NCBI RefSeq assembly: GCF_900290235.1
Contig: NZ_OLMK01000014.1
Coordinates: 124,001 to 188,000, forward strand
Reading direction: 5' to 3'
Source of the DNA: Streptomyces sp. MA5143a
GTDB lineage: Bacteria > Actinomycetota > Actinomycetes > Streptomycetales > Streptomycetaceae
Length of the DNA stretch: 64,000 bases
In this document: positions 1-11,633 of the stretch, piece after piece
Layout: each line of letters starts with the position of its first letter
Numbering within the stretch: position 1 is the stretch's first letter
Notes under the pieces: generated by a model
Database searches by the model: none
The model's input: the letters and a program-made list of their open reading frames with translations, nothing else
Told to the model about the DNA's origin: nothing
Translations under genes and position numbers: made by a program

Positions 1-2725
<2,725 letters not shown>

Positions 2726-2948
2726 GCCGGTCCGCACCTTTCTTGAGTGAAGTGACAGGAGCGGAGCCCCCGTCCTTCTCAGACTAGGGGGAGCCACTGA
2801 CAGCGCCGGTCCTGTTTCCCCGTTCCACAACAATCCCGGGCCTTCCAGCATGCCCGACGCAGGACTCGACCATATAGCACGTGCATTCGATTTTGGCCCG
2901 GGGTCCACCGCCTTCACCCGAAGGAGTGGCGGGGCTAGGGTCGGCGTC

Positions 2949-3665
2949 ATGACGTTTCACGCGCGTGACCTGGACTCTGTACGGGAAGCGACCGAGCGGC
3001 TCCTCACCGCAGTCGCCAAGATGGACAACGCGGCTGTGACCCAGCCGTCACGGCTGCCCGGCTGGACCCGCGGCCATGTCCTCGCCCACCTCGCCCGCAA
3101 CGCCGACGCGATCGTGAACGTCCTGGAGGGACGTCCCATGTACGGGTCCGGCGAGGCCCGGGACGCCGACATCGAGCGGGACGCTCCCCGGCCCCTGGAA
3201 GACCAGCTCACGGACCTGCGGGAGAGCGCGAACCGCTTCGAGGAGGCCGCCTCCGTCCCCGCGGACTGGTCGCGCACGGTCGAGCTGCGCAACGGCGTCA
3301 CGGACTCGGCGTCGCGGGTGCCGTTCCGGCGCTGGATCGAGGTGGAGCTGCACCACGTGGACCTCGGCATCGGGTACGAGCTGGAGGACCTGCCGGAGCA
3401 ATTCACGCAACGCGAGATCGACTTCCTGACCGAGCGGTTCCGCGACCATCCCGCCGTCCCCGCGGTGACGATCAAGCAGGACGACGGGCGGCTGCTGTTC
3501 ACCGGAGCCGTGCAGGGCCTCACCCCGGAGCAGCTGGAGAGCGGCAGCCACTCGATCATGGTCACCGGCCGCCGGGCCGACCTCCTCGGCTGGCTCGCCG
3601 GACGGCGCGACGGCACCGCCCTGCGCGCCGAGGGGGGCGCCCTGCCGTCCCTGCCGACGCTGTAG
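2949..3665 (+). CDS. Mycothiol-dependent maleylpyruvate isomerase family protein
   Basis: 238 residues with the MDMPI/DinB-like fold: the N-terminal helical bundle contains [19 protein letters not shown], a hallmark of the mycothiol-dependent maleylpyruvate isomerase N-domain (PF11716), and the C-terminal half ends with a GWLAGR sterol-carrier-like segment. Family members use mycothiol, the actinobacterial low-molecular-weight thiol, for isomerisation or detoxification; the substrate here is unknown. I chose ATG 2949 over an in-frame upstream start at 2850. TAGGGT (2936-2941) ends seven bases before the ATG and TTCACC lies 17 bp further upstream, a leaderless-transcript arrangement. The next gene (MBL hydrolase) follows after 42 bp on the same strand. 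Confidence 0.85.
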   Translation: MTFHARDLDSVREATERLLTAVAKMDNAAVTQPSRLPGWTRGHVLAHLARNADAIVNVLEGRPMYGSGEARDADIERDAPRPLEDQLTDLRESANRFEEAASVPADWSRTVELRNGVTDSASRVPFRRWIEVELHHVDLGIGYELEDLPEQFTQREIDFLTERFRDHPAVPAVTIKQDDGRLLFTGAVQGLTPEQLESGSHSIMVTGRRADLLGWLAGRRDGTALRAEGGALPSLPTL

Positions 3666-3707
3666 TGGGCGCGCCCGCGCCCCAGGGCGCGCCCTAGACT
3701 GACGGCC

Positions 3708-4358
3708 ATGACGTACAGCGGAGCGGTGAAGGTCGGCGGCCCTGCGGATGTGCACGAGCTGCCGGACCTGATGATCTCCAAGGTCGCGGTGGGCCCGATG
3801 GACAACAACGCGTACCTGTTGCGCTGCCGGGCCACCGACGAGCAGTTGCTGATCGACGCCGCGAACGACGCCGGCACCCTGCTCACGCTGATCGGTGACG
3901 ACGGCATCGCGTCCGTCGTCACCACGCATCAGCACGGCGACCACTGGCAGGCGCTCGCCGAGGTGGTGGCGGCCACGGGCGCCCGTACGTACGCGGGGCG
4001 GAACGACGCCGAGGGCATCCCGGTGCCGACCGATGTACTCGTCGACGACGGCGACACCATCCGGGTGGGGCGCGTGGAGCTGACCGCGCGCCACCTGGTG
4101 GGCCACACGCCGGGTTCGATCGCCCTGGTCTACGACGACCCGCACGGGCATCCCCATGTGTTCACCGGGGACTGCCTCTTCCCGGGCGGCCCCGGTCGGA
4201 CAACTCGTCCCGAGGACTTCGAGTCGTTGATGTCGGGCCTGGAGGCGAAGGTCTTCGTCCTCCCGGACGAGACCTGGATCTACCCGGGCCACGGCAACGA
4301 CACCACGCTCGGCGCCGAGCGTCCTCACCTCGGCGCGTGGCACGAGCGGGGCTGGTAG
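3708..4358 (+). CDS. MBL-fold metallo-hydrolase (glyoxalase II-like)
   Basis: 216 residues of the metallo-beta-lactamase superfamily. The metal-binding THQHGDH motif (HxHxDH) is at about residues 66-73, followed by GHTPGS, FTGDCLF (bridging Asp) and the C-terminal YPGHGNDT histidine motif, so the full dinuclear site is present. Such proteins hydrolyse thioesters, including glyoxalase II-type and mycothiol adducts. Sitting directly after a mycothiol-linked enzyme suggests a thiol-detoxification pair, which is inference. TAGACT (3695-3700) ends seven bases before the ATG, again fitting a leaderless start. It converges on the universal stress protein. Confidence 0.85.
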   Translation: MTYSGAVKVGGPADVHELPDLMISKVAVGPMDNNAYLLRCRATDEQLLIDAANDAGTLLTLIGDDGIASVVTTHQHGDHWQALAEVVAATGARTYAGRNDAEGIPVPTDVLVDDGDTIRVGRVELTARHLVGHTPGSIALVYDDPHGHPHVFTGDCLFPGGPGRTTRPEDFESLMSGLEAKVFVLPDETWIYPGHGNDTTLGAERPHLGAWHERGW

Positions 4359-4442
4359 GTCTTCGCGACGGGGCCGGCAGGCCGGCGCGCCGACGCGACG
4401 ACGTTGCCCACGCGACCTGTCGGCGCCGAGCGGGGGTCGGAC

Positions 4443-5315
4443 TCAGGTGTGGGGGACGACAGCCACCGGGCAGCGTCCGTGGTGGAGGGCGGCGTGGGCG
4501 ACATGGCTCAGCAGCGGTCCCGTGTGCGCGTGCCGGTGCACACGCCGGCCGACGACCAGCAGCCCGGCGTCCGAGGTGGCCTGCACGACGGCCTTGGCGG
4601 GGCTCGTGAGACGGACACTGTCGGACACGTCCACCCCCGGGTACTTCTCCTGCCAGGGTCGGAGCGCCGTGTCCAGTTCCTTCCGGCCCTTCCTCGTCAT
4701 CTCCTCGGTGGCGTCGTGGTCCACTCCCCAGGGGGTGCGCGCGTGAAGCGGCACGCTGCGGCCGAGGACGGCCAGCAGGGGAGCCCCCCGCGCGGCGGCG
4801 GTGTGGAAGGCGAAGTCGAGCACCTCGTCACTGGACCCGCGCGGTTCCACGGCCACGACCACGCGTGTCGCGCTCGCCGGAGAGGGGTGCTCCTGCTCCG
4901 GGACCGTGCGGACCACGACGACGGGCCGGTCGGCGCGCGCCACCACCGGGAGGCTGACGTCGCCCAGGAGGTAGCTCGAGAAGGTCTCCAGCCTCCGGGA
5001 GCCGAGCACGAGCATCTCGGAATCCGATGCCGCCCGCAGCAGGGCCTCCCGGGCGTCCTCGGCGACCAGGCTGCCCACGACCGTCAGGCCAGGATGGCGG
5101 GTCTGAAGCTCCGACTGCGCGGTGTGGACCAGACGCTTCGCCCAGTAGTTCTGGTCGACTTCGGAGGGCCCGCGGGTCGGCTCCGGCACCAGCATCGGCC
5201 ACGCGTGCAGCAGCCTCAGGGTGAGCTTGCGCTTCTCGGCCTCGTCGGCGGCCCAGCGGGCGGCGGTGAGGCTCTCCGGTGAGCCGTCGAGGCCCACGGT
5301 GACGACTGGTTGCAT
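4443..5315 (-). CDS. Universal stress protein, tandem UspA domains
   Basis: 290 residues made of two Usp domains (about 1-145 and 150-290). The first begins QPVVTVGLDGSPES, the usual beta1 and Asp of the nucleotide pocket. Its C-terminal glycine region is LVLGSRRLETFSSYLLGD; the second is LLVVGRRVHRHAHTGPLL. The first domain keeps a recognisable but not perfect ATP-binding G-2x-G-9x-G-S/T pattern; the second looks more degenerate. In Streptomyces such tandem Usp proteins accumulate under redox, hypoxic or stationary stress. ATG 5315 was chosen because homology starts there; a longer in-frame start at 5426 would add 37 residues of low-complexity sequence. Confidence 0.85.
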   Translation of the reverse strand: MQPVVTVGLDGSPESLTAARWAADEAEKRKLTLRLLHAWPMLVPEPTRGPSEVDQNYWAKRLVHTAQSELQTRHPGLTVVGSLVAEDAREALLRAASDSEMLVLGSRRLETFSSYLLGDVSLPVVARADRPVVVVRTVPEQEHPSPASATRVVVAVEPRGSSDEVLDFAFHTAAARGAPLLAVLGRSVPLHARTPWGVDHDATEEMTRKGRKELDTALRPWQEKYPGVDVSDSVRLTSPAKAVVQATSDAGLLVVGRRVHRHAHTGPLLSHVAHAALHHGRCPVAVVPHT

Positions 5316-5835
5316 GGCGGCGGCCTCCGTCTCGTACGAAGCTGGACATGACGGTGAACGAGTCCGGGGGCGAGCCGTCCGGACGTCGCCGGCGGGCCGT
5401 TTCTCTCCCTTCGAGGAGTACACCAATCCCCTGCGGCGCGCATGTGGACCTAGTGCTGTGACCGGAAAGGTTCACGGGGGCGTGAGGCGCGCTCTCACGC
5501 GCCCCGTGTGAATCGAACACACACGCCGGTGTCACGCGCGCGCTCCCGGCGCACGCCTTGGCGTAGTCCACTGGAGGACAGGTCCGCACGGGATGACGGC
5601 TCCCGCGCGGATGGGCCGCCGGCCTCCCAATCCCCGCCCTCGGCCGGCGGCCCCGCCCGTATCCCGCGACGCACCGTCCGCACGCGCCCCGCGCAAGCGC
5701 TCTCCACCGTCCGGGCGCACACGCCGCCCCGGTCCCCTCGCGAGGGTTCACAGAATCGCAACACCCGTTCCCACTATGCGGACATTTGTCGGCGTGACCT
5801 CGACAAACGGGACGTGGCGCTGTCAGTCTCCCGCC
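5316..5835. other. 520-bp intergenic region with inverted repeat before an amino-acid ABC operon
   Basis: No gene could be supported between the divergent USP gene and the substrate-binding protein gene. A perfect inverted repeat, TTTGTCG (5785-5791) and CGACAAA (5801-5807) with a nine-base spacer, lies 29 bp before the chosen ATG and could be a regulator site or an mRNA stem. A T-arm-like hairpin on the minus strand at 5506-5522 lacks other tRNA parts and was not called. Confidence 0.4.
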
Positions 5836-6735
5836 ATGCGTCCTGCCCTTCGAGCCCCGCGCCCGTCCCGTCGTGCCGTCTCCGCCGCCACCGTCGCCCT
5901 GTTCGCCGCGGTCGCCGTCGGGTGTGCCCCGCAGCCGGAGGAGGACCCGTCCGGCAGAGCCTCCGCCTCGGCGACGGGGGCGGCCTGCGCCAAGGGCGAG
6001 TTGCGCACCGAGGCGTCCGGGAAGCTGACCGTCGCCACCGACTCCCCCGCGTACGAGCCCTGGTTCAGGGACGACGACCCGAAGAACGGCGAGGGCTTCG
6101 AGTCGGCGGTCGCGTACGCCGTGGCGAAGCAGCTCGGCTACGACAAGGCGGACGTCGTCTGGCAGTCCGTTCCCTTCAACAAGGCGTTCGCGCCGGGTGA
6201 GAAGACCTTCGACTTCGACATCAACCAGGTGTCCGTCAGCGACGAGCGCAAGAAGGCCGTGGACTTCTCGTCCGGGTACTACGACGTGCGCCAGGCCGTC
6301 ATCGCCCTCAAGGGCTCCAAGGCCGCGAAGGCGAAGAGCATCGCCGACCTCAAGGGCCTCCACCTGGGCGCCCAGGTCGGCACGACCAGCCTCGACTACA
6401 TCGACGACGTGGTGAAGCCCGGCCGGGCCCCCGCCGCCTACGCCAAGAACGACCAGGCCAAGTCCGCGCTGAAGAACGGCCAGATCGACGCGATCGTCGT
6501 CGACCTGCCCACCGCCTTCTACATCACCGCGGCCGAGGTGACGGACGCGACGATCGTCGGCCAGTTCGAGAACAAGGGCGGCACCCCCGAGCAGTTCGGC
6601 CTGGTCCTCGACAAGGGCAGCGCCCTGACGCCGTGCGTCACGGCGGCCGTGGACGCCCTGCGCGAGGACGGCACCCTGGCGGGCATCGAGCAGAAGTGGC
6701 TCTCCGACGCCGTCGACGCCCCGGTGCTCAAGTGA
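5836..6735 (+). CDS. Polar amino-acid ABC transporter substrate-binding lipoprotein
   Basis: 299-residue extracytoplasmic solute receptor (SBP_bac_3 family). An Arg-rich n-region and hydrophobic helix lead into the lipobox AVGC, so it should be lipid-anchored outside the membrane. The mature part shows LTVATDSPAYEPW, the family start, and DFDINQVSVSDERKKAVDFS, the ligand-binding loop. ATG 5836 gives a sensible signal peptide, although no good ribosome site is visible; an in-frame ATG at 5776 is the alternative. The stop TGA overlaps the GTG start of the permease (GTGA), marking translational coupling. The amino acid carried cannot be told. Confidence 0.88.
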   Translation: MRPALRAPRPSRRAVSAATVALFAAVAVGCAPQPEEDPSGRASASATGAACAKGELRTEASGKLTVATDSPAYEPWFRDDDPKNGEGFESAVAYAVAKQLGYDKADVVWQSVPFNKAFAPGEKTFDFDINQVSVSDERKKAVDFSSGYYDVRQAVIALKGSKAAKAKSIADLKGLHLGAQVGTTSLDYIDDVVKPGRAPAAYAKNDQAKSALKNGQIDAIVVDLPTAFYITAAEVTDATIVGQFENKGGTPEQFGLVLDKGSALTPCVTAAVDALREDGTLAGIEQKWLSDAVDAPVLK

Positions 6736-7649
6736 CCGTCGTGAAGGAGGAGTCGGGCCGGGACGGCGCGGACGACGACGGCGGCATGCCCGGCGGGGAC
6801 GACGGCTACGTCCCCTCCGCGCGACGGCTCGACCGGGAGCGGTACAAGCGTGCCCGGTCCCGGCGCGCCACGGGCATCGCCGCCCTGTCGACCCTCGTCA
6901 CGGCCGTCGTCCTCTATGTGGTCGTCGTCAACGCGCCCGGCTGGCCGCGCACCAAGGAGACGTTCTTCAGCGCCGAGTACGCGCGCGAGGCGCTGCCCAA
7001 GGTGCTCGAAGGACTCTGGCTCAACGTGCGGCTGCTGCTGGTGTGCGGTGCCGCCGTGCTCGTCCTCGGCATGCTCATCGCCGTCGCGCGGACCCTGCGC
7101 GGCCCGGTGTTCTTCCCGGTGCGGGCGCTGGCCGCCGCGTACACCGACTTCTTCCGCGGTCTCCCGCTGATCATCAACCTGATGATCGTCGTCCTGGGGG
7201 TCCCGGCGCTCCGCCTCCAGGGCGTGACCGTCGACCCGGTCCTGCTCGGCGGCACCGCGCTGACGCTGACGTACTCGGCGTACGTCGCCGAGGTGTTCCG
7301 CGCCGGCATCGAGTCCGTGCACCCCTCGCAGCGCGCGGCCGCACGCTCGCTGGGCCTCACCAACCGGCAGGCGCTGCGGCACGTCGTCCTGCCCCAGGCG
7401 GTGCGCCGTCAGGTTCCGCCGCTCCTCAACGACCTGGTGTCGCTCCAGAAGGACACCGGTCTGGTCTCGATCGGCGGCGCGATCGACGCGGTGCGCGCCG
7501 CCGACATCATCGTGGGCCGCAGCCTCAACTACACGCCGTACATCGTCGCGGGACTGGTCTTCGTCGCCCTGACCATCCCGATGACCCGCCTCACCGACTG
7601 GGTCACGGCCCGGATGGACCGGCGGCGGGCCCAGGGAGGGACGATATGA
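6732..7649 (+). CDS. Polar amino-acid ABC transporter permease
   Basis: 305-residue inner-membrane permease of the HisM/GlnP type. It starts with GTG 6732, overlapping the preceding stop by four bases. A charged cytoplasmic N-tail of about 60 residues precedes a first helix (IAALSTLVTAVVLYVVVV). The binding-protein-dependent transport domain follows, with the EAA loop region AARSLGLTNRQALRHVVLP, which docks the ATPase. A helix pair at the end (YTPYIVAGLVFVALTIP) completes five to six membrane segments. There is only one permease gene, so it should work as a homodimer. Its stop overlaps the ATPase start (ATGA). Confidence 0.9.
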   Translation: MTVVKEESGRDGADDDGGMPGGDDGYVPSARRLDRERYKRARSRRATGIAALSTLVTAVVLYVVVVNAPGWPRTKETFFSAEYAREALPKVLEGLWLNVRLLLVCGAAVLVLGMLIAVARTLRGPVFFPVRALAAAYTDFFRGLPLIINLMIVVLGVPALRLQGVTVDPVLLGGTALTLTYSAYVAEVFRAGIESVHPSQRAAARSLGLTNRQALRHVVLPQAVRRQVPPLLNDLVSLQKDTGLVSIGGAIDAVRAADIIVGRSLNYTPYIVAGLVFVALTIPMTRLTDWVTARMDRRRAQGGTI

Positions 7650-8443
7650 GCGACGCTCCGAAGGCGGCCGAGGTGTCGGAGGTGTCCGAGGCGTCGGACG
7701 CCCCCGTGCTGCGGATGGAGTCCGTCCGCAAGACCTTCGGCGGTTCGCCCGTCCTGCGCGACGTCGACCTGGAGGTCGCCCCGCACACCGTGACGGCGCT
7801 GATCGGCGCCTCCGGATCCGGCAAGTCGACGCTGCTGCGCTGCGCCAACCTGCTGGAGGAGATCGACGACGGGGCGATCTGGCTGGACGGCGAGGAGATC
7901 ACCGACCCTCGGGTGGACCAGGACGCGGTACGGCGCCGTATCGGTGTGGTCTTCCAGTCGTACAACCTGTTCCCGCACCTGACCGTCCTGGAGAACATCA
8001 CCCTCGCGCCGCGCCGGGTGCACGGCGTGGGCCGGGCGGAGGCGGAGGAGCGGGCCCGTGAACTGCTCGACCGGCTGGGGCTCGGCGCCAGGGCGGGCGA
8101 GTACCCCGACCGGCTGAGCGGCGGGCAGCAGCAACGGGTGGCGATCGTCCGCGCGTTGGCCGTACGGCCCCGGCTGCTGCTCCTCGACGAGATCACCGCG
8201 GCCCTCGACCCGGAACTCGTGGGCGAGGTGCTCACCGTCGTCCGGGATCTGAAGGACGAGGGCATGACCATGGTCCTCGCCACGCACGAGATGGGCTTCG
8301 CCCGCGATGTCGCCGACCAGGTCTGCTTCCTGGACGGCGGGGTGGTGCTGGAGCGCGGGACCGCCGAGGAGATCTTCGGCGACCCGCGGCAGGAGCGCAC
8401 CCGGCGCTTCCTGCGACGGATCGTGGAGTCCGGCCGTCTGTGA
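7646..8443 (+). CDS. Polar amino-acid ABC transporter ATP-binding protein
   Basis: 265-residue ABC ATPase of the GlnQ/HisP family. It has Walker A GASGSGKST, the Q-loop VVFQSYNLFPHLTVLENI, signature LSGGQQQR, Walker B LLLLDEIT (Ile replaces the more usual Pro, common in this family) and the switch histidine in ATHEMGFA. ATG 7646 overlaps the permease stop. It completes a receptor-permease-ATPase importer. The last codons (VESGRL-stop) are echoed several times just downstream, described as a separate repeat. Confidence 0.93.
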   Translation: MSDAPKAAEVSEVSEASDAPVLRMESVRKTFGGSPVLRDVDLEVAPHTVTALIGASGSGKSTLLRCANLLEEIDDGAIWLDGEEITDPRVDQDAVRRRIGVVFQSYNLFPHLTVLENITLAPRRVHGVGRAEAEERARELLDRLGLGARAGEYPDRLSGGQQQRVAIVRALAVRPRLLLLDEITAALDPELVGEVLTVVRDLKDEGMTMVLATHEMGFARDVADQVCFLDGGVVLERGTAEEIFGDPRQERTRRFLRRIVESGRL

Positions 8444-8549
8444 GGCGGCGGATGCTGGTGTCGGGCCGCCGGTGAGGCGACCGACCGTGAAGTCGGGCCG
8501 CCGGTGGGCGACGGACCGTGGAGTCGGGCCGCCGGTGAGCGGCGGTCAC
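8423..8549 (+). repeat. Degenerate tandem repeats echoing the 3' end of the ABC ATPase gene
   Basis: The last codons and stop of the ATPase gene (from 8423, coding VESGRL-stop) are followed by three imperfect copies starting at 8458, 8487 and 8518, each 29-32 bp. All three share the core TCGGGCCGCCGGTG; copies one and three again read (V)(E)SGRR-stop. The array fills most of the gap before the convergent aroQ gene. Confidence 0.75.
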
Positions 8550-8572
8550 TGTCCTCGACGGTCGCGCGGTCG

Positions 8573-9046
8573 TCAGGCGTCGGCCGTGCCCGCGCCCACC
8601 AGCGCGGCCACCCGCTCCACGCCGAACACATAGCCCTGCACCCCGCAGCCGGCGATGACACCGTCGGCGCGCAGCGAGACGTACGAGTGGTGCCGGAACG
8701 TCTCCCGCTGGTGGATGTTGGAGATGTGCACCTCCAGCACGGGCAGGCCGTCACAGGTGTTGAGGGCGTCCAGGATCGCCACGGAGGTGTGCGAGTAGGC
8801 GCCGGGGTTGATGACGATCCCGCAGTGGTTCAGCCGTGCCTCGTGGATCCAGTCGACCAGCTCGCCCTCGTGGTTGGACTGCCTGAGGTCGACCGTGCCG
8901 CCGTGCGCGGCCGCGGCCTTGGCGCACAGGGCCTCCACGTCGGCGAGCGTGTCGGAACCGTAGATCTCGGGCTGCCGCTGGCCCAGCAGGTTCAGGTTGG
9001 GCCCGTTGAGGATCATGATCGGGGCGTTGGCGAGGCTGCGGGGCAC
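8573..9046 (-). CDS. aroQ: 3-dehydroquinate dehydratase, type II
   Basis: 157 residues. Third step of the shikimate pathway, dehydration of 3-dehydroquinate to 3-dehydroshikimate, by a dodecameric type II enzyme. Typical signatures are [19 protein letters not shown] (catalytic Arg/Tyr loop), [32 protein letters not shown] and the histidine motif [11 protein letters not shown]. The GTG start at 9046 is set by a strong site, GGAGGAACC, directly before it. No other shikimate gene is nearby. The gene converges on the amino-acid transporter operon through the repeat region. Confidence 0.96.
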   Translation of the reverse strand: MPRSLANAPIMILNGPNLNLLGQRQPEIYGSDTLADVEALCAKAAAAHGGTVDLRQSNHEGELVDWIHEARLNHCGIVINPGAYSHTSVAILDALNTCDGLPVLEVHISNIHQRETFRHHSYVSLRADGVIAGCGVQGYVFGVERVAALVGAGTADA

Positions 9047-9146
9047 GGTTCCTCCGGTCCGTTCGGGTGGGCGGCCCACCGGGGCCGCTGCTCGGACCCG
9101 GTTTATCACGATGCGAGGCCCTGGTGAGAGGCCCTAACCTCCCGTC

Positions 9147-10193
9147 ATGACCATGCCCATGTATCCCCCCAAGCCGTCGCCCGGCGACCGCGTGGCCGTC
9201 GTCTCACCCGGCGCCGGTCTGCCCGGACTGTTCCCCCGTCCCTTCGAACTCGGCCTGGAGCGGCTGCGCAAGGAGTACGGGCTCGAGCCGGTCGAGTACC
9301 CGGCGACGCGAACCATGGGTTCGACACCCCGGGAACGGGCCGACGACATCCACGCGGCCTTCGCCGACCCGGAGGTGAAGGCGGTGTTCACCTCCATCGG
9401 CGGCGACGACCAGATCACCGTCCTGCCGCTGCTGGACCGGGAGTTGATCCGGGCCAACCCCAAGCCGTTCTTCGGGGTCAGCGACAACACCAATCTGCTG
9501 GCCTTCCTGTACAACGCCGGGATCGTCGGTTACCACGGCGGGACCGTGATGACCTCGCTGGGCAGGCCCGGCGCCCTGAACCCGGTGACCGCCGAGTCGC
9601 TGCGCGCCGCGCTGTTCACCTCGGGGCCGTACGAACTGCGGCCCGCCGAGCGCTTCAACGACATCGAGCGCGACTGGGCGGACCCGGCGACCTTCGACGC
9701 GGAGCCGGAGAGCCGGCCCGGCGCCGGGTGGACCTGGGTGAACGCGGACCGCGTGGTGGACGGCCGCGCCTGGGGCGGCTGTCTGGAGATCCTGGGCTGG
9801 CTGCTGATGGCCGACCGCGAGGTGCCGCGCGACCTGTCCGCCTTCGACGGGGGCGTGCTCTTCCTGGAGACCTCGGAGGAACTGCCGAGCGGCGAGGAGG
9901 TCTTCCGGACGCTGCGGAACATGGGTGAGCGCGGGCTGCTCGGACGCTTCTCCGCGCTCCTGATGGGCCGCCCCAAGACCTGGTCCTTCGAGATGCCCAA
10001 CAGCCCCGAGGACGCGGAGCGTTACGCCGCCGGTCAGCGGGAGGCGGTGCTGCGCGCGATGCGGGCGTACGCGCCGGACGCCACGATCGTCTTCGACGTG
10101 GACCTCGGGCACACCGATCCGCAGGTCGTCATGCCCTACGGCGGTGCGGTCAGGATCGACGGTCCCGCCCGGCGTATCACCGTGACCTACTGA
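9147..10193 (+). CDS. S66 family peptidase (LD-carboxypeptidase / MccF-like)
   Basis: 348 residues. The S66 serine-peptidase fold is shown by PGDRVAVVSPGAG at the N-terminus, the nucleophile segment FFGVSDNTNLL, the glutamate segment LFLETSEE and the histidine segment DVDLGHTDPQ, so the Ser-Glu-His triad is complete. Family members trim the tetrapeptide of peptidoglycan or cleave microcin C-like acyl-nucleotides; the length and the WGGCLEIL motif resemble the MccF-type branch, so a self-immunity role is possible. TAACCT (9135-9140) ends six bases before the ATG, fitting a leaderless start. Confidence 0.85.
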   Translation: MTMPMYPPKPSPGDRVAVVSPGAGLPGLFPRPFELGLERLRKEYGLEPVEYPATRTMGSTPRERADDIHAAFADPEVKAVFTSIGGDDQITVLPLLDRELIRANPKPFFGVSDNTNLLAFLYNAGIVGYHGGTVMTSLGRPGALNPVTAESLRAALFTSGPYELRPAERFNDIERDWADPATFDAEPESRPGAGWTWVNADRVVDGRAWGGCLEILGWLLMADREVPRDLSAFDGGVLFLETSEELPSGEEVFRTLRNMGERGLLGRFSALLMGRPKTWSFEMPNSPEDAERYAAGQREAVLRAMRAYAPDATIVFDVDLGHTDPQVVMPYGGAVRIDGPARRITVTY

Positions 10194-10315
10194 CCACGGT
10201 TGACGCCGCCCGGGACACAGCACGTGGAGCGGGCCTCCGCGCGCCCCCGTAACCAGCTGTCCCGGTGGGTGGTTGACGCTGTATGCATCGTGCACGCAAC
10301 GGAGAACCACCCTCC

Positions 10316-11593
10316 ATGCCTCGGCTCGCGGCCGCCTCGCTCGCCGGGACGGCCATCGAGTTCTACGACTTCTTCGTCTACGGGACGGCGGCGGCCCTCG
10401 TCCTGGGGCCGCTGTTCTTCCCGACGTTCTCGCCGCTGGCGGGCACCCTCGCGGCCTTCGCGACCTTCGGGGTCGGGTTCGTGGCCCGGCCGCTGGGCTC
10501 GGTGCTCTTCGGGCACGTCGGGGACCGGCACGGGCGGCGCCCGGTCCTCGTCGCGTCCCTACTGCTGACCGGCGGCGCGACCGTCGCCGTCGGCTGCGTC
10601 CCCACCTTCGACTCGATCGGTGTCACCGCCCCCTTCCTCCTGCTCGTCCTGCGCTTCCTGCAAGGGCTCGGGCTGGGCGGGGAGTGGGGCGGGGCCGTAC
10701 TGCTGACGGCGGAGCACGCGCCGGCCGAGCGGCGCGGGCTGTGGTCGAGCTTCCCGCAGGTCGGCCCCGCAGTGGGCTTCCTGCTGGCCAACGGGGTGAT
10801 GCTGGCACTGGCGGCGACACTGACAGACGCCCAGTTCGCCTCCTGGGGGTGGCGGGTGCCGTTCTGGGCGGCGGGCGTCCTGGCCGTGGCCGGGCTGTGG
10901 CTGCGGGCGTCGCTCGTGGAGAGCCCGCGGTTCCTGGAGATCGACGACCACGCGCGCGTGCCGCTCGCCGAGGTGGTGCGCGACCACTGGCGGCTCGTCC
11001 TGCTGACGGCCGGGGCGCTCTCCGTCGGGTACGCGGTGTTCTACACGGTGACGACGTGGTCCCTCGCCTACGGGACCGAGCGGCTCGGGGTGAGCCGTAC
11101 CGTCATGCTGACGTGCGTCATGGGCGCCGTGGTCGTGAAGGGCGCCCTCACCCCGCTGGTCGCCGTGCTCGGCGACCGGTACGGTCGGCGCCCCCTGTGC
11201 CTGGCCGGGTGCACCGCCACCGCGCTGTGGATGTTCCCCCTGGTCGCGCTGCTGTCGACCGGCGAGCCCCTGCTCATGTTCCTCGGCTTCCTGGTGGCGA
11301 TGCTCGCGTTCGTCACGATGTTCGCCGTCATCGCCGCGTATCTGCCGGAGCTGTACGAGCCCCGGGTGCGCTGCACGGGAGCCGCCGTGGGCTACAACCT
11401 CGGCGGGGTCGTCGGCGGTGCCCTCACCCCGATCGTGGCCACCGCCGTGTCCCAGGGCGGCCGGGTGCCCTGGGGGGTCGGCGCCTATCTGACGGGGATC
11501 GCCCTGCTGAGCCTCGGCTGCTTCGCGCTGCTGCCGGAGACCCGACCGGTCCCGAGGAGCACGACAGAGGCGGCGGAGGCCGCCACGGGGTGA
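10316..11593 (+). CDS. MFS transporter, metabolite:H+ symporter (MHS) family
   Basis: 425 residues with about twelve membrane segments. SLAGTAIEFYDFFVYGTAAA and GHVGDRHGRRP are diagnostic of the MHS family (ProP, ShiA, KgtP relatives). RFLQGLGLGGEWGGAVLL is the second family motif, and DRYGRRP repeats in the C-half. The carried substrate is unknown; a carboxylate or shikimate-like compound is a guess. ATG 10316 has GGAG 13 bases upstream; an ATG at 10283 would add 11 residues. Upstream, TTGACG (10273-10278) is followed by overlapping palindromes around TGCATCGTGCA, a possible regulator site. Confidence 0.85.
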   Translation: MPRLAAASLAGTAIEFYDFFVYGTAAALVLGPLFFPTFSPLAGTLAAFATFGVGFVARPLGSVLFGHVGDRHGRRPVLVASLLLTGGATVAVGCVPTFDSIGVTAPFLLLVLRFLQGLGLGGEWGGAVLLTAEHAPAERRGLWSSFPQVGPAVGFLLANGVMLALAATLTDAQFASWGWRVPFWAAGVLAVAGLWLRASLVESPRFLEIDDHARVPLAEVVRDHWRLVLLTAGALSVGYAVFYTVTTWSLAYGTERLGVSRTVMLTCVMGAVVVKGALTPLVAVLGDRYGRRPLCLAGCTATALWMFPLVALLSTGEPLLMFLGFLVAMLAFVTMFAVIAAYLPELYEPRVRCTGAAVGYNLGGVVGGALTPIVATAVSQGGRVPWGVGAYLTGIALLSLGCFALLPETRPVPRSTTEAAEAATG

Positions 11594-11633
11594 GCGGGCG
11601 GGGGAGCTCCGCCACGGGCCGGGTGCGCCGCCG

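Noticed and set aside
2726..2850. SOS (LexA) box before uvrA, and likewise before uvrB (19063-19102)
   Set aside because: No GAAC-N4-GTTC-like palindrome was found in either upstream region.
5506..5522. T-arm-like hairpin GTGTG-TTCGATT-CACAC on the minus strand
   Set aside because: No acceptor stem, D-arm or permuted partner could be found on either side; likely chance.
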